NCBI GenBank assembly: GCA_963759055.1
Contig: CAVWYD010000006.1
Location: forward strand, 1 to 64,000
DNA: 64,000 nt
Reading direction: 5' to 3'
Source: Thiosocius sp963759055
GTDB lineage: Bacteria; Pseudomonadota; Gammaproteobacteria; Chromatiales; Chromatiaceae
Both the position numbers and the translations under genes were made by a program. Of the stretch, positions 54,829-63,921 are shown in pieces. The notes beneath the pieces are model-generated. The model saw only the letters and a program-made list of their open reading frames with translations. It ran no database searches and had not been told where the DNA came from. How positions within the stretch are numbered: the first letter of the stretch is position 1; the number at the start of each line of letters is the position of its first letter.

Positions 54829-56502
54829 TCAGGATGCCTTTTGCGCGCTTTGGATCATTTCGTTCGCGTGTCGGCGGGTCTGCTGGGTTATGTCGATGCC
54901 GCCCAGCATGCGTGCGATTTCGTCCACTCGGGCCTTTTCGTCGAGTGGGTCGATTTTAGTTTCGGTGGTTTTGCCATCGCTCAGTTTGTGCACCCTCAGC
55001 TGCTGATGGGCCTGTGACGCGACCTGCGGAAGGTGGGTGACACATAGCACCTGTCGCTGCCCTGCGAGCCGGCGCAGCAGCTGTCCGACGATCTCGGCCA
55101 CGGCTCCACCAATGCCGACATCCACCTCGTCGAAAATGAGCGTGGGTACCTCACCGCAGTCGACGGTGGCAACCTGGACGGCGAGACTGATGCGTGAGAG
55201 TTCGCCACCGGAGGCGACTTCTGCCAGGGGTGCCAGAGGCTGCCCCGGATTGGCTGCCACCAGAAAATCGACCCGGTCAAGGCCATGCGCCGCGGGTTTG
55301 TCGGTGTGTGCCTCGCAGCGGATCTCGAAACGGCCGCCCTGCATGCCGAGTTCCTGCATGCTGCTGCTTACGGTGTCCGACAGCACTGCTGCCGCCTTCG
55401 AACGCGCTTTGCCCAGTTTCCGGGCGGCTTTGAAGTAGGCCGCTTCGTGTTCCTGCGCCGCCCGTTTCAGTTCGAGCAGTCGCTTGTCAGAATTCTCCAG
55501 GCCCTCGACCTCTACGCGTAAAGTGTCGAGCAGTCCCGAGAGTTCCTCCGGCGCGACCCGGTGCTTGCGTGCGGCATCGTGCAGGCTGCCCAACTGCCGG
55601 TCCACCTGCTGGAGTCTTTCCGGATCGATTTCAACCAGCTCCTGGTAGTGGCGGAGTTCGCTGGCCACCTCTTCGATCTGGATGCCGGCGGTCTCCAGCA
55701 TCTCGCGCGCCTCGACCAGCTTGGGGTCCAGCACGCCTAATTCGGACAGCGTCTTTGCCGCCTGGTTAAGCGACTCCAGCAGCGACGGATCGTTCTCACT
55801 GAGCACGGCCAGCACGGAGCTGCTGTCATTGAGCAGACGTTCCGCATGTGCCAGACGCGTCTGCTCGGCTTCGAGCTCCCGCAGGCTTTCGGCGGTGCAG
55901 ACCAGATCTCCGAGTTCATTGATTTGGAACCGCAGATAATCGAGCCGGTTGGCCCGGTCCTCACCGGCCCTCTGCAAAGCTTCATATTCGTCACGGGCAC
56001 TGCGCCAGGTCTGGAACAGCAGGGCGAGATTTCGCGCAGTTTTGCGCAGGCCTGCATACTCATCCAGCAGCTGGCGCTGGGCAGAGGGCTGCAACAGGGA
56101 TTGATGGGCGTGTTGACCATGGATGTCGACCAGCATTTCGCCCAGTTCCTTTAACAGGGCCAGCGGCGTCGGTGTGCCATTGATGTAGGCGCGACTGCGT
56201 CCGTCTCGGACCAGGACGCGGCGCAGCAGACATTCTCCATCGCTGGCCAGATCATGCTGCTCGAGCCACGCGGCTATCGCGGAATCGGGCGCAATCTCAA
56301 AATCGATGCTGATCTCGGCTTTCGAAGCACCGGAGCGGATCATGTTGTTGTCGGCCTTGTCACCCAGGGCCAGCCCCAGCGCGTCGATCAGGATGGATTT
56401 GCCTGCACCCGTTTCTCCGGTCAGCGCCGTCATACCCTGAACGAGGTCCAGATCAAGGGTGCGGACGATGACCAGGTTGTTGATATCGATTCGGTTCAGC
56501 AT
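54829..56502 (-). CDS. recN: DNA repair protein RecN
   Basis: 557 residues from ATG 56502 (MLNRIDINNLVIV). SMC-like ATPase for double-strand break repair: Walker A GETGAGKSIL near residue 30, a central coiled coil (about 150-370), and C-terminal signature ASGGELSRISLAV with Walker B LIFDEVDVGIGG. It follows nadK by 32 bases, the common order. Confidence 0.95.
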   Translation of the reverse strand: MLNRIDINNLVIVRTLDLDLVQGMTALTGETGAGKSILIDALGLALGDKADNNMIRSGASKAEISIDFEIAPDSAIAAWLEQHDLASDGECLLRRVLVRDGRSRAYINGTPTPLALLKELGEMLVDIHGQHAHQSLLQPSAQRQLLDEYAGLRKTARNLALLFQTWRSARDEYEALQRAGEDRANRLDYLRFQINELGDLVCTAESLRELEAEQTRLAHAERLLNDSSSVLAVLSENDPSLLESLNQAAKTLSELGVLDPKLVEAREMLETAGIQIEEVASELRHYQELVEIDPERLQQVDRQLGSLHDAARKHRVAPEELSGLLDTLRVEVEGLENSDKRLLELKRAAQEHEAAYFKAARKLGKARSKAAAVLSDTVSSSMQELGMQGGRFEIRCEAHTDKPAAHGLDRVDFLVAANPGQPLAPLAEVASGGELSRISLAVQVATVDCGEVPTLIFDEVDVGIGGAVAEIVGQLLRRLAGQRQVLCVTHLPQVASQAHQQLRVHKLSDGKTTETKIDPLDEKARVDEIARMLGGIDITQQTRRHANEMIQSAQKAS

Positions 56503-56534
56503 TTCTAGTGGGCCATGCCGTGGATCATGGGTGC

Positions 56535-57482
56535 TTAATTCTTCGGCAGTCCGCCCCACCCGAGCTTTACGCGCAGGACGTCATAGTGGTCATGCCCAAC
56601 CGGGTGCAACAGCCTGACCCTGGTTTCATGTCGGAGCACCTTGAGCTTGTCGCCGTTGGAGGTCATCAGGCTGGTTGCTCCGTCGCAGGTGATGCGTACA
56701 TCATTGGGGTCCGTCTGGCCGCATACCGATACTTCGATCGCGCTGGCGGCATCGATGACGATTGGGCGGTTGCTCAGCGTATGCGGGCAGATAGGTACCA
56801 GGGTTATGGCATCCAGGCTTGGCGCCAGGAGGGGGCCGCCACCGGACAATGCATAGGCAGTCGAACCGGTCGGGGTCGAGATGATGAGGCCGTCGGATCG
56901 CTGCGTATAGACAAAGCGACCATCGATCCAGGTTTCGAACTCGATCATGCGCGCGATGTTCCACTTGTGCAGAACCACGTCATTGAATGCAAGTACAGGC
57001 GGTTGGTTGCCAATCTGGGCATTGAGCAGGAAACGCTGTTCCTCGTCATAGTGCCCGTCGAGCACGGCGGCGACGCAGTCGCGGATGTGGGTTGGCGTTA
57101 TATCGACCAGAAAACCCAGGCGACCCAGGTTGACGCCCAGCAGCGGAATATGGTGGTCGGCGAGCTCGCGGGCCGCACTCAGCAGGGTGCCGTCACCACC
57201 GACCACGACGGCCAGATCGCAGCTTTCCGCCAATGTGCCGATGGGTACTCCCTGTCCCAGGCCCAGTAGCGATGCCGTGCGCTGGTCCGGCAACATGGTC
57301 AGACGCCGCTCGGTGAGGACCTCGTGCAGGCGCTTGAGGGTGGACCTCAGGTGCCCGGCATCGCCTGGTTTGGCGATGACCGCTATGCGCTGAAACTGGC
57401 TGGATGTGGTGCTCACGATGCTTGTGGGCCTGCCGATCACGGATTGAGGCTGCAAACTAGCATGCACTATGTCGGCCGCCAA
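56535..57482 (-). CDS. nadK: NAD kinase
   Basis: Up to 315 residues; a GTG at 57416 (VSTTSSQFQRIAVIAKP) gives the usual length of about 293 and is the more probable start. It phosphorylates NAD to NADP. Motifs VVGGDGTLL and TPTGSTAYALSGGGPLL are the catalytic and NAD sites. It is divergent from hrcA and 32 bases ahead of recN. Confidence 0.94.
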   Translation of the reverse strand: MAADIVHASLQPQSVIGRPTSIVSTTSSQFQRIAVIAKPGDAGHLRSTLKRLHEVLTERRLTMLPDQRTASLLGLGQGVPIGTLAESCDLAVVVGGDGTLLSAARELADHHIPLLGVNLGRLGFLVDITPTHIRDCVAAVLDGHYDEEQRFLLNAQIGNQPPVLAFNDVVLHKWNIARMIEFETWIDGRFVYTQRSDGLIISTPTGSTAYALSGGGPLLAPSLDAITLVPICPHTLSNRPIVIDAASAIEVSVCGQTDPNDVRITCDGATSLMTSNGDKLKVLRHETRVRLLHPVGHDHYDVLRVKLGWGGLPKN

Positions 57483-57498
57483 GGTACCTTGGGTTCGC

Positions 57499-57528
57499 TT
57501 GACACCCCAAAATAAGCCTCCACATAAT
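57499..57528 (+). promoter_or_regulatory. Putative sigma-70 promoter of hrcA
   Basis: TTGACA (57499-57504) and CATAAT (57523-57528), 18 bases apart, in the nadK-hrcA divergent region. The leader to the hrcA GTG is about 220 bases. I see no CIRCE repeat (TTAGCACTC-N9-GAGTGCTAA) near it. Confidence 0.4.
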
Positions 57529-57754
57529 CCAGGCGAACCGATGGTGATTAACCGGGTCTACACTTGAAGGTTCCCAAAGGCAGGAATTAAGGGGACCTCT
57601 AATAATTCCGGGCGGATCAGATTGGTGATCAAAAAGGCTCGGATCAAGGCGCGAATCGCACGTAATAGCTGGCTATTGCGAAGATTCGCAACGCAGAGGC
57701 GAGGTTTTTTTGGCGCCAAGATGGCTGATCGTGAATTGTTAGAGGTACCCTTAA

Positions 57755-58816
57755 GTGACAGCAAAGAGCCCGGACAATGCGATCAGCGAGCGTGCCCAGC
57801 ACTTTCTCAAGGTGTTGATCGAGCGCTATATCCGGGATGGCCACCCAGTGGGTTCGCGTACGCTGGCAAAAGATGCCGGTCTGGATCTGAGTCCGGCGAC
57901 CATCCGCAATGTGATGGCCGACCTCGAAGATCTCGGATTTGTGGCATCACCGCACACCTCAGCGGGGCGGGTGCCGACGGTGTCGGGTTACCGCATGTTC
58001 GTCGACTCGTTGTTGTCGTTGAAACCATTGGACAGGGCTCAGCTTCTCGAGGTCCAGCAGCAGCTCGATATCCACGACCCACCTGCAGGACTGGTGGACT
58101 CGGCGTCACGCCTGTTGTCCAGTCTTACCCATCTTGCCGGCATCGTCATGGTGCCCAAGCACAATCAGATCACGATCAAGCAGATCGAGTTCGTCCCCCT
58201 GTCGGATGTTCGCGTGTTGACGGTGATGGTGACTTCGGCAGGTGAGGTGTTCAACAGGATTATCGAAACCTCGCGGGTATTCAGCCGCAGCGAACTCGAG
58301 CAGTTGAGCAACTACATCACCAGCCACTATGCTGGCAATGATCTCGAGACGATCCGTAAACGCGTCTTACGCGAAATGAAGGAAACCCGACGAAACCTGG
58401 ATGCGCTGATGGTGCAGGCTCTCGAGATCGCAAGCGCGGCCTTTGTCAGCGAGGGCGCCGAGACGGAGGGGGATGGGGATTTCGTGGTCGCCGGGCAGAC
58501 CAACCTGATGGATTTCGATGAGCTCTCGCAGATGGACAGTCTCAGATCGCTGTTCAACGCGTTCACGGAGAAACAGGAGATCCTGCATCTGCTCGACCGG
58601 AGTCTCGAGGCCGACGGGGTTCAGATCTTCATCGGCGACGAGTCCGGTTACACTACCCTCAAAGACTGTTCGGTCATTACGGCACCCTACGGAGTCGATT
58701 CTGAGGTTGTTGGGGTTCTGGGTGTTATCGGTCCGACGCGGATTGCTTATGACCGTGTGATTCCGATCGTCGACATCACCGCAAAGATTCTCGGCAGCGC
58801 ATTGGCTGCGCGCTGA
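57755..58816 (+). CDS. hrcA: Heat-inducible transcription repressor HrcA
   Basis: 353 residues from GTG 57755 with AGAGG 8 bases upstream. N-terminal winged helix (YIRDGHPVGSRTLAKDAGLDLSPATIRNVMADLEDLG in parts) and the C-terminal GAF-like part with GPTRIAYDRVIPIVD. HrcA normally binds CIRCE sites before dnaK or groE; I find none in this window, while sigma-32 promoters are present. Its targets, such as groESL, may lie elsewhere. Confidence 0.94.
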   Translation: MTAKSPDNAISERAQHFLKVLIERYIRDGHPVGSRTLAKDAGLDLSPATIRNVMADLEDLGFVASPHTSAGRVPTVSGYRMFVDSLLSLKPLDRAQLLEVQQQLDIHDPPAGLVDSASRLLSSLTHLAGIVMVPKHNQITIKQIEFVPLSDVRVLTVMVTSAGEVFNRIIETSRVFSRSELEQLSNYITSHYAGNDLETIRKRVLREMKETRRNLDALMVQALEIASAAFVSEGAETEGDGDFVVAGQTNLMDFDELSQMDSLRSLFNAFTEKQEILHLLDRSLEADGVQIFIGDESGYTTLKDCSVITAPYGVDSEVVGVLGVIGPTRIAYDRVIPIVDITAKILGSALAAR

Positions 58817-58843
58817 TTTTTTCGACCGATTTGCAGTTCCTGG

Positions 58844-58869
58844 CTTGAATTCCGGCCTTTTGCCCCCAC
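58844..58869 (+). promoter_or_regulatory. Sigma-32 (heat-shock) promoter of grpE
   Basis: CTTGAA (58844-58849), a 14-base spacer and CCCCAC (58864-58869) match the RpoH consensus CTTGAA-N14-CCCCAT with one difference, 80 bases before grpE. Confidence 0.7.
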
Positions 58870-58949
58870 CTTGGTGCTTGAAATCGCAGGGGCGACTTGT
58901 GTTCCCCGGTTAATTACTGATTAAAATCAAAAGCTTGTATGAGGTTCTG

Positions 58950-59558
58950 ATGAGCGAGCAGCAGGATCCCTCGGTGCGCGAAAAGGGTGCCGATGAGGCA
59001 GCAACGGGTACTTCCGAGACCACATTCGAAGAAAGCGCCGCAGAAATGGAGATCGACAGTGAGGTCGCGGAGAATTCCGCGGAAGACCTTTCCCGGCTGT
59101 TGGAGCAGGCTCGCGCGAAGGCCGATGAGCATCACGAACAGATGATGCGGGCCCACGCCGAGCTGGAAAATCTCAAGCGCCGGCATGAGCGGGATCTGGA
59201 GAATGCGCACAAATACGGGCTCGACAAGTTCGTCGCCGAGTTGCTCGGCGTCTGGGACAGCCTGGAACTGGGTCACAGCGCGGCGCAGGACGAGACAGCC
59301 GATGTGCAGAAGCTGCGCGAGGGCACCGAGTTGACCCTGAAAATGCTGGGCGATGTGATGGGCAAGTTCGGTGTCGAGCAGATCGATCCGATCAATCAGC
59401 CCTTCGATCCCGAACTGCACCAGGCGATGTCCATGCAGCCGCGCGGCGATGTGCCGGCCAACACCGTTGTTGCTGTGGTGCAAAAGGGCTACCGGCTGAA
59501 CGGTCGCCTGGTCAGGCCCGCCATGGTGATGGTTTCCCAGGCGGCCGGCCCGGTATAG
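58950..59558 (+). CDS. grpE: Nucleotide exchange factor GrpE
   Basis: 202 residues from ATG 58950 (MSEQQDPSV), GAGGTTC upstream. An acidic N-terminal tail, a long dimerising helix (about 50-110, AHAELENLKRRHERDLENA) and the C-terminal beta domain ending VVAVVQKGYRLNGRLVRPAMV. It releases ADP from DnaK. Confidence 0.96.
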   Translation: MSEQQDPSVREKGADEAATGTSETTFEESAAEMEIDSEVAENSAEDLSRLLEQARAKADEHHEQMMRAHAELENLKRRHERDLENAHKYGLDKFVAELLGVWDSLELGHSAAQDETADVQKLREGTELTLKMLGDVMGKFGVEQIDPINQPFDPELHQAMSMQPRGDVPANTVVAVVQKGYRLNGRLVRPAMVMVSQAAGPV

Positions 59559-59577
59559 CGACATTTTCGGGCAATGC

Positions 59578-59605
59578 CTTGAAAGCGCAAAAGAAAACCC
59601 CATTT
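59578..59605 (+). promoter_or_regulatory. Sigma-32 (heat-shock) promoter of dnaK
   Basis: CTTGAA (59578-59583), 14 bases, then CCCCATTT (59598-59605): a perfect RpoH promoter, 44 bases before dnaK. So dnaK has its own heat-shock start in addition to read-through from grpE. Confidence 0.8.
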
Positions 59606-59649
59606 AGAAAACAGTTTCAAAAGAATTCCAGAATCGGAGATTAGACATC

Positions 59650-61608
59650 ATGGGTAAGATCATCGGTATCGACCTCGGCACCACCAACTCCTGCGTCGCG
59701 GTGATGGAGGGCGATAAGACCAAGGTCATCGAGAACAGTGAGGGTGATCGCACCACACCATCCGTCATCGCCTTTACCGGTGATGGTGAAGTACTGGTCG
59801 GTCAGAGTGCCAAGCGCCAGGCGGTGACCAACCCGCACAACACCCTGTTTGCGATCAAGCGCCTGATTGGCCGCCGTTTTGGCGACAAGGTGGTGGAGAA
59901 GGACATCGACATGGTGCCCTACAAGATCGTCAAGGCAGATAATGGTGATGCCTGGGTGGAGGTCAACGGTAACAAGATGGCGCCGCCGGAGATCGCAGCC
60001 AAGGTCCTCCAGAAGATGAAAAAGACGGCCGAAGACTATCTGGGTGAGAAGATCACCGAGGCGGTCATCACCGTACCGGCCTACTTCAATGACTCCCAGC
60101 GTCAGGCAACCAAGGACGCGGGTCGCATTGCCGGCCTGGATGTCAAACGCATAATCAACGAGCCGACAGCAGCTGCGCTGGCCTATGGGATGGACAAATC
60201 CCACGGCGATAAGAAACTGGCTGTGTATGACCTGGGCGGCGGCACCTTTGATGTCTCGATCATCGAGATCGCCGAAGTCGACGGTGAGCACCAGTTTGAA
60301 GTGCTGTCGACCAACGGCGACACCTTCCTGGGTGGCGAAGACTTTGATATGCGCATCATCGATTTTCTGGTCGCTGAGTTTAAGAAGGACCAGACCGTCG
60401 ATCTGAAGAACGATCCTCTTGCATTGCAGCGCCTCAAGGAGGCCGCCGAAAAGGCCAAGATCGAACTTTCCAGCAGCCAGCAGACCGACATCAATCTGCC
60501 GTACATCACGGCCGACGCAAGCGGTCCAAAACATATGAACATCAAGCTGACCCGCGCCAAGCTGGAGTCGCTGGTGGACGAGCTGGTCCAGAGCACGCTC
60601 GAGCCCTGCAAGATCGCGCTCAAGGATGCCGGTTTGTCGGCCTCCGAGATCGACGACGTGATCCTGGTCGGCGGCCAGACCCGTATGCCGAAGGTGCAGG
60701 AACTGGTTGAGGGCTTTTTTGGCAAGGCACCGCGCAAGGACGTCAACCCGGACGAGGCGGTCGCGATGGGTGCGGCTATCCAGGGTGGTGTGCTTGGCGG
60801 GCAGGTCAAGGACGTGTTGCTGCTCGACGTCACCCCGCTGTCGCTTGGTATCGAGACCCTGGGTGGGGTCATGACCAAGCTGATCGAGAAGAACACAACC
60901 ATTCCGACCAACGCCTCACAGACGTTCTCGACGGCAGACGACAATCAGACGGCGGTCACCGTGCACGTGCTGCAGGGTGAACGTGAGCAGGCCTCGGCGA
61001 ACAAGTCGCTGGGTCGCTTTGATCTGGCCGATATCCCGCCGTCGCCGCGTGGCATGCCGCAGATCGAAGTCAGCTTCGACATCGACGCCAACGGTATCCT
61101 GCATGTGTCGGCCAAAGACAAGGCCACCGGGAAGGAGCAGTCGATCCGAATCACCGCGTCTTCCGGTCTGGCCGAGGACGAGATTGCCAAGATGGTGCAG
61201 GACGCCGAGGCGCACGCGGACGAGGACAAGAAGTTCCACGAGGTGGTGCAGGCACGTAACCAGGCCGACACCATGATCCATGCGACCAGGAAGTCGATGG
61301 AGGAGATCGGTGACGACAAACTCGAGGCCGGTGAAAAAGAGGCGATCGAGAAAGCCATCACCGACCTGGAAGAGGCGATGAAGGGTGCCGACAAGGATGC
61401 CATTGAGGCCAAGACCAAGGCCCTGACCGATGCCTCCGCCAAGATGGCCGAGCGTATGTACGCCCAGCAGGGCGGTCCGGAAGCGGCCGCTGCAGCTGGA
61501 GCCGCCGGCGGCTCTGCCGATGCTGGTGCATCAGCTGGCGAGTCAGGCAAGACCGATGACGATGTCGTCGATGCCGAGTTTGAAGAGGTCAAAGAAGAGC
61601 GCAAGTAA
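59650..61608 (+). CDS. dnaK: Chaperone protein DnaK (Hsp70)
   Basis: 652 residues. ATPase domain from MGKIIGIDLGTTNSCVA through AVYDLGGGTFDVS and VGGQTRMPKVQ; linker DVLLLDVTPLSLG; substrate domain; then a helical lid and an Ala/Gly-rich tail ending in acidic DAEFEEVKEE. It folds and protects proteins with GrpE and DnaJ. It has a perfect sigma-32 promoter upstream. Confidence 0.98.
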   Translation: MGKIIGIDLGTTNSCVAVMEGDKTKVIENSEGDRTTPSVIAFTGDGEVLVGQSAKRQAVTNPHNTLFAIKRLIGRRFGDKVVEKDIDMVPYKIVKADNGDAWVEVNGNKMAPPEIAAKVLQKMKKTAEDYLGEKITEAVITVPAYFNDSQRQATKDAGRIAGLDVKRIINEPTAAALAYGMDKSHGDKKLAVYDLGGGTFDVSIIEIAEVDGEHQFEVLSTNGDTFLGGEDFDMRIIDFLVAEFKKDQTVDLKNDPLALQRLKEAAEKAKIELSSSQQTDINLPYITADASGPKHMNIKLTRAKLESLVDELVQSTLEPCKIALKDAGLSASEIDDVILVGGQTRMPKVQELVEGFFGKAPRKDVNPDEAVAMGAAIQGGVLGGQVKDVLLLDVTPLSLGIETLGGVMTKLIEKNTTIPTNASQTFSTADDNQTAVTVHVLQGEREQASANKSLGRFDLADIPPSPRGMPQIEVSFDIDANGILHVSAKDKATGKEQSIRITASSGLAEDEIAKMVQDAEAHADEDKKFHEVVQARNQADTMIHATRKSMEEIGDDKLEAGEKEAIEKAITDLEEAMKGADKDAIEAKTKALTDASAKMAERMYAQQGGPEAAAAAGAAGGSADAGASAGESGKTDDDVVDAEFEEVKEERK

Positions 61609-61692
61609 AGCTGTATCTGCGGCTGAGTTGCGCAGATAAGCGACCGTGCATCGGCGATTCGAGTCGATGCACGGTTTTGTTTTGGAGTAACG

Positions 61693-61799
61693 AACGCAGA
61701 GGACACGAAGACGCGAAGGACGCAAAGTAATGCCTGTCGTTGGTGCGCCAGCATCCAGAACTCTGCGATCTTTGAGCCTTTGTGACCTTTGCGTTTTCA
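61693..61799. repeat. Dispersed-type imperfect inverted repeat between dnaK and dnaJ
   Basis: The left arm carries CGCAGAG and CGCAAAG units (aacgcagaggacacgaag... to 61727), and the right arm CTCTGCG (61761-61767) and CTTTGCG (61787-61793). This ACGCRRAG/CTYTGCG pattern is typical of repeats scattered through many proteobacterial genomes. There is no coding potential; only one copy is in this window. Confidence 0.5.
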
Positions 61800-61825
61800 A
61801 CGCCGAGTTTTATCAAGGCTGAGAG

Positions 61826-62971
61826 ATGTCGAAACGCGATTATTACGAAGTACTGGGCGTTGCCAAGAATGCCAGTGAGGCCGAGATAAAGAAGGCCTAC
61901 CGCCGGCTGGCGATGAAATACCACCCCGACCGCAACACCGGAGATAAATCCACCGAGGCCGAGGGCAGTTTCAAGGAGGCCAAGGAGGCCTATGAAGTGC
62001 TCTCCGACGACCAGAAGCGTGCGGCCTACGATCAGTTTGGGCATGCCGGGGTCGATCCGTCCATGGGCGGCCGCGGGGGCTTTGGGGGTGGTGGTGCCAA
62101 CTTCAGCGACATCTTTGGCGATGTATTCGGCGATATCTTCGGCGGTGGACGAGGCGGTGGCGGTGGCTCCCGCGTGCAGCGTGGTTCTGACCTGCGTTAC
62201 AACCTCGACCTGAGCCTCGAAGATGCGGTGGCCGGTACGAGCGTGAAGATCAAGGTCCCCACCTGGGTCCAGTGTGAGCCCTGCGGCGGGACCGGGGCGA
62301 AAAAAGGGTCTTCCCCCAAAACCTGTGGCACCTGTCAGGGTGCCGGTCAGGTGCGCATGCAGCAGGGCTTTTTCTCTGTGCAGCAAACCTGTCCGACCTG
62401 CCATGGTCGCGGCTCGGTGATCGATGACCCCTGTGCCAGCTGTCACGGTCAGGGACGTGTGCAGGAGGTCAAGACCCTGTCGGTCAAGGTGCCGCCAGGT
62501 GTCGATACCGGCGATCGCATCCGGCTGGCCGGCGAGGGTGAGGCCGGTGATCATGGTGGCCCCCCGGGGGATCTGTATGTACAGGTGAACGTGCGCGAGC
62601 ATCCGATCTTCACCCGCGACGACAGTCATCTGTATTGCGAGGTGCCGATCGCATTCACCACCGCGGCACTGGGTGGTGAACTTGAGGTGCCGACGCTGGG
62701 CGGCAAGGTCAAGCTCAAGATTCCTGAAGGGACCCAGACGGGCAAGATGTTCCGTATGCGCGGCAAGGGCGTGAAACCCGTGCGCGGTGGACCTCAGGGC
62801 GATCTGATCTGTCGTGTGGTAACGGAGACGCCGGTCAAGCTTACTGAGCAACAACGTAATCTGATGCGCGAACTGGACGAATCACTGAGGGGCGGCGGGC
62901 GGAAGCACAGTCCGAATGCGCACTCCTGGGTCGACAGCGTCAAGGGTTTCTTCGAAAAGATGGGGCTCTGA
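61826..62971 (+). CDS. dnaJ: Chaperone protein DnaJ (Hsp40)
   Basis: 381 residues. J domain with the HPD triad (KYHPDRNTG), Gly/Phe-rich linker (about 75-115), four CXXCXGXG zinc repeats (CEPCGGTG, CGTCQGAG, CPTCHGRG, CASCHGQG) and C-terminal substrate domains. It stimulates the DnaK ATPase. The gene is separated from dnaK by 217 bases that hold a repeat, and a terminator follows. Confidence 0.97.
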   Translation: MSKRDYYEVLGVAKNASEAEIKKAYRRLAMKYHPDRNTGDKSTEAEGSFKEAKEAYEVLSDDQKRAAYDQFGHAGVDPSMGGRGGFGGGGANFSDIFGDVFGDIFGGGRGGGGGSRVQRGSDLRYNLDLSLEDAVAGTSVKIKVPTWVQCEPCGGTGAKKGSSPKTCGTCQGAGQVRMQQGFFSVQQTCPTCHGRGSVIDDPCASCHGQGRVQEVKTLSVKVPPGVDTGDRIRLAGEGEAGDHGGPPGDLYVQVNVREHPIFTRDDSHLYCEVPIAFTTAALGGELEVPTLGGKVKLKIPEGTQTGKMFRMRGKGVKPVRGGPQGDLICRVVTETPVKLTEQQRNLMRELDESLRGGGRKHSPNAHSWVDSVKGFFEKMGL

Positions 62972-62994
62972 TGTCTTGAACGAGAAGCGCAACG

Positions 62995-63021
62995 AAGCCC
63001 GCCCTCCCGGCGGGCTTTTTT
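62995..63021 (+). terminator. Intrinsic terminator of the dnaK-dnaJ operon
   Basis: AAGCCCGCC (62995-63003) pairs with GGCGGGCTT (63009-63017), followed by T to 63021. Confidence 0.9.
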
Positions 63022-63117
63022 GACTGTCGACGCCGGGGCGCCGCGACCGCTGTCACGGTGTTACCATCGCGGATTCACAGAAAAACGACCGAAAACGCAA
63101 AGGAAACGGGACCGACA

Positions 63118-63921
63118 ATGATTCGAGTGGCTGTGGTGGGCGCTGCGGGGCGCATGGGGAAGACCTTGATCGGCGCTGTGACGGCGACCGAGGGTATGCA
63201 ATTGACGGCGGCCACCGAGCTTCCGGATTCGACACTGGTGGGTGTGGATGCGGGCGAGTTGGCCGGCGTCGGCAAACTGGGCGTTTTGATATCACACAGC
63301 CTGACGAAGGTGGTGGATGATTTCGACGTGGTGATCGACTTCACCGGTCCGGCCGCGAGCATGGTGCACCTGGATGTCTGCCGCAAGCATGGCAAGGCGA
63401 TGGTGATCGGGACCACCGGCCTGGACGACGGTCAGAAGGCCGCCATCGAGGCCGCCGCGGCAGAGATCGGCATCGTGTTCGCTCCGAATATGAGCGTCGG
63501 GGTCAACCTGTGTTTTCGCCTGCTGGAACTGGCGGCACGGGTGATGGGTGATGAAGCGGACATCGAGATCATCGAGGCACACCACCGGCACAAGGTGGAC
63601 GCACCCTCCGGAACCGCGTTACGCATGGGCGAGGTGGTGGCGAACACGCTGGGACGCGATCTCAAAGAGGTTGCGGTATATGGTCGCGAGGGTCAGACAG
63701 GTGCGCGTGATGCCAACACGATCGGATTCGAGACCATCCGTGCCGGTGACGTGGTGGGTGAACATACGGTCTGGTTTGCGACCGAGGGTGAACGGGTCGA
63801 GATTACACACAAGGCCTCGAGTCGCATGACATTTGCCAAAGGTGCAGCTCGCGCTGCCGGATGGCTGATGCAGCAGGACAAGGGCCTGTTTGATATGCAG
63901 GATGTTCTTGGCCTGCGTTGA
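63118..63921 (+). CDS. dapB: 4-hydroxy-tetrahydrodipicolinate reductase
   Basis: 267 residues from ATG 63118 (AGGAAACGGGACC upstream). It reduces the dihydrodipicolinate-type intermediate of lysine and diaminopimelate synthesis. The NAD(P) motif VAVVGAAGRMGK is at the N terminus; EAHHRHKVDAPSGTAL holds the catalytic His-His and Lys. dapB after dnaJ is the usual gammaproteobacterial order. Confidence 0.97.
   Translation: MIRVAVVGAAGRMGKTLIGAVTATEGMQLTAATELPDSTLVGVDAGELAGVGKLGVLISHSLTKVVDDFDVVIDFTGPAASMVHLDVCRKHGKAMVIGTTGLDDGQKAAIEAAAAEIGIVFAPNMSVGVNLCFRLLELAARVMGDEADIEIIEAHHRHKVDAPSGTALRMGEVVANTLGRDLKEVAVYGREGQTGARDANTIGFETIRAGDVVGEHTVWFATEGERVEITHKASSRMTFAKGAARAAGWLMQQDKGLFDMQDVLGLR

Noticed and set aside
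57622..58245. Plus-strand open frame overlapping the hrcA start
   Set aside because: After 57755 it runs out of frame through hrcA and its sequence is atypical; no product recognised.
58877..58907. Second sigma-32 promoter before grpE (CTTGAA ... CCCC)
   Set aside because: The spacer is 21 bases, too long; the upstream pair at 58844 has the right 14.
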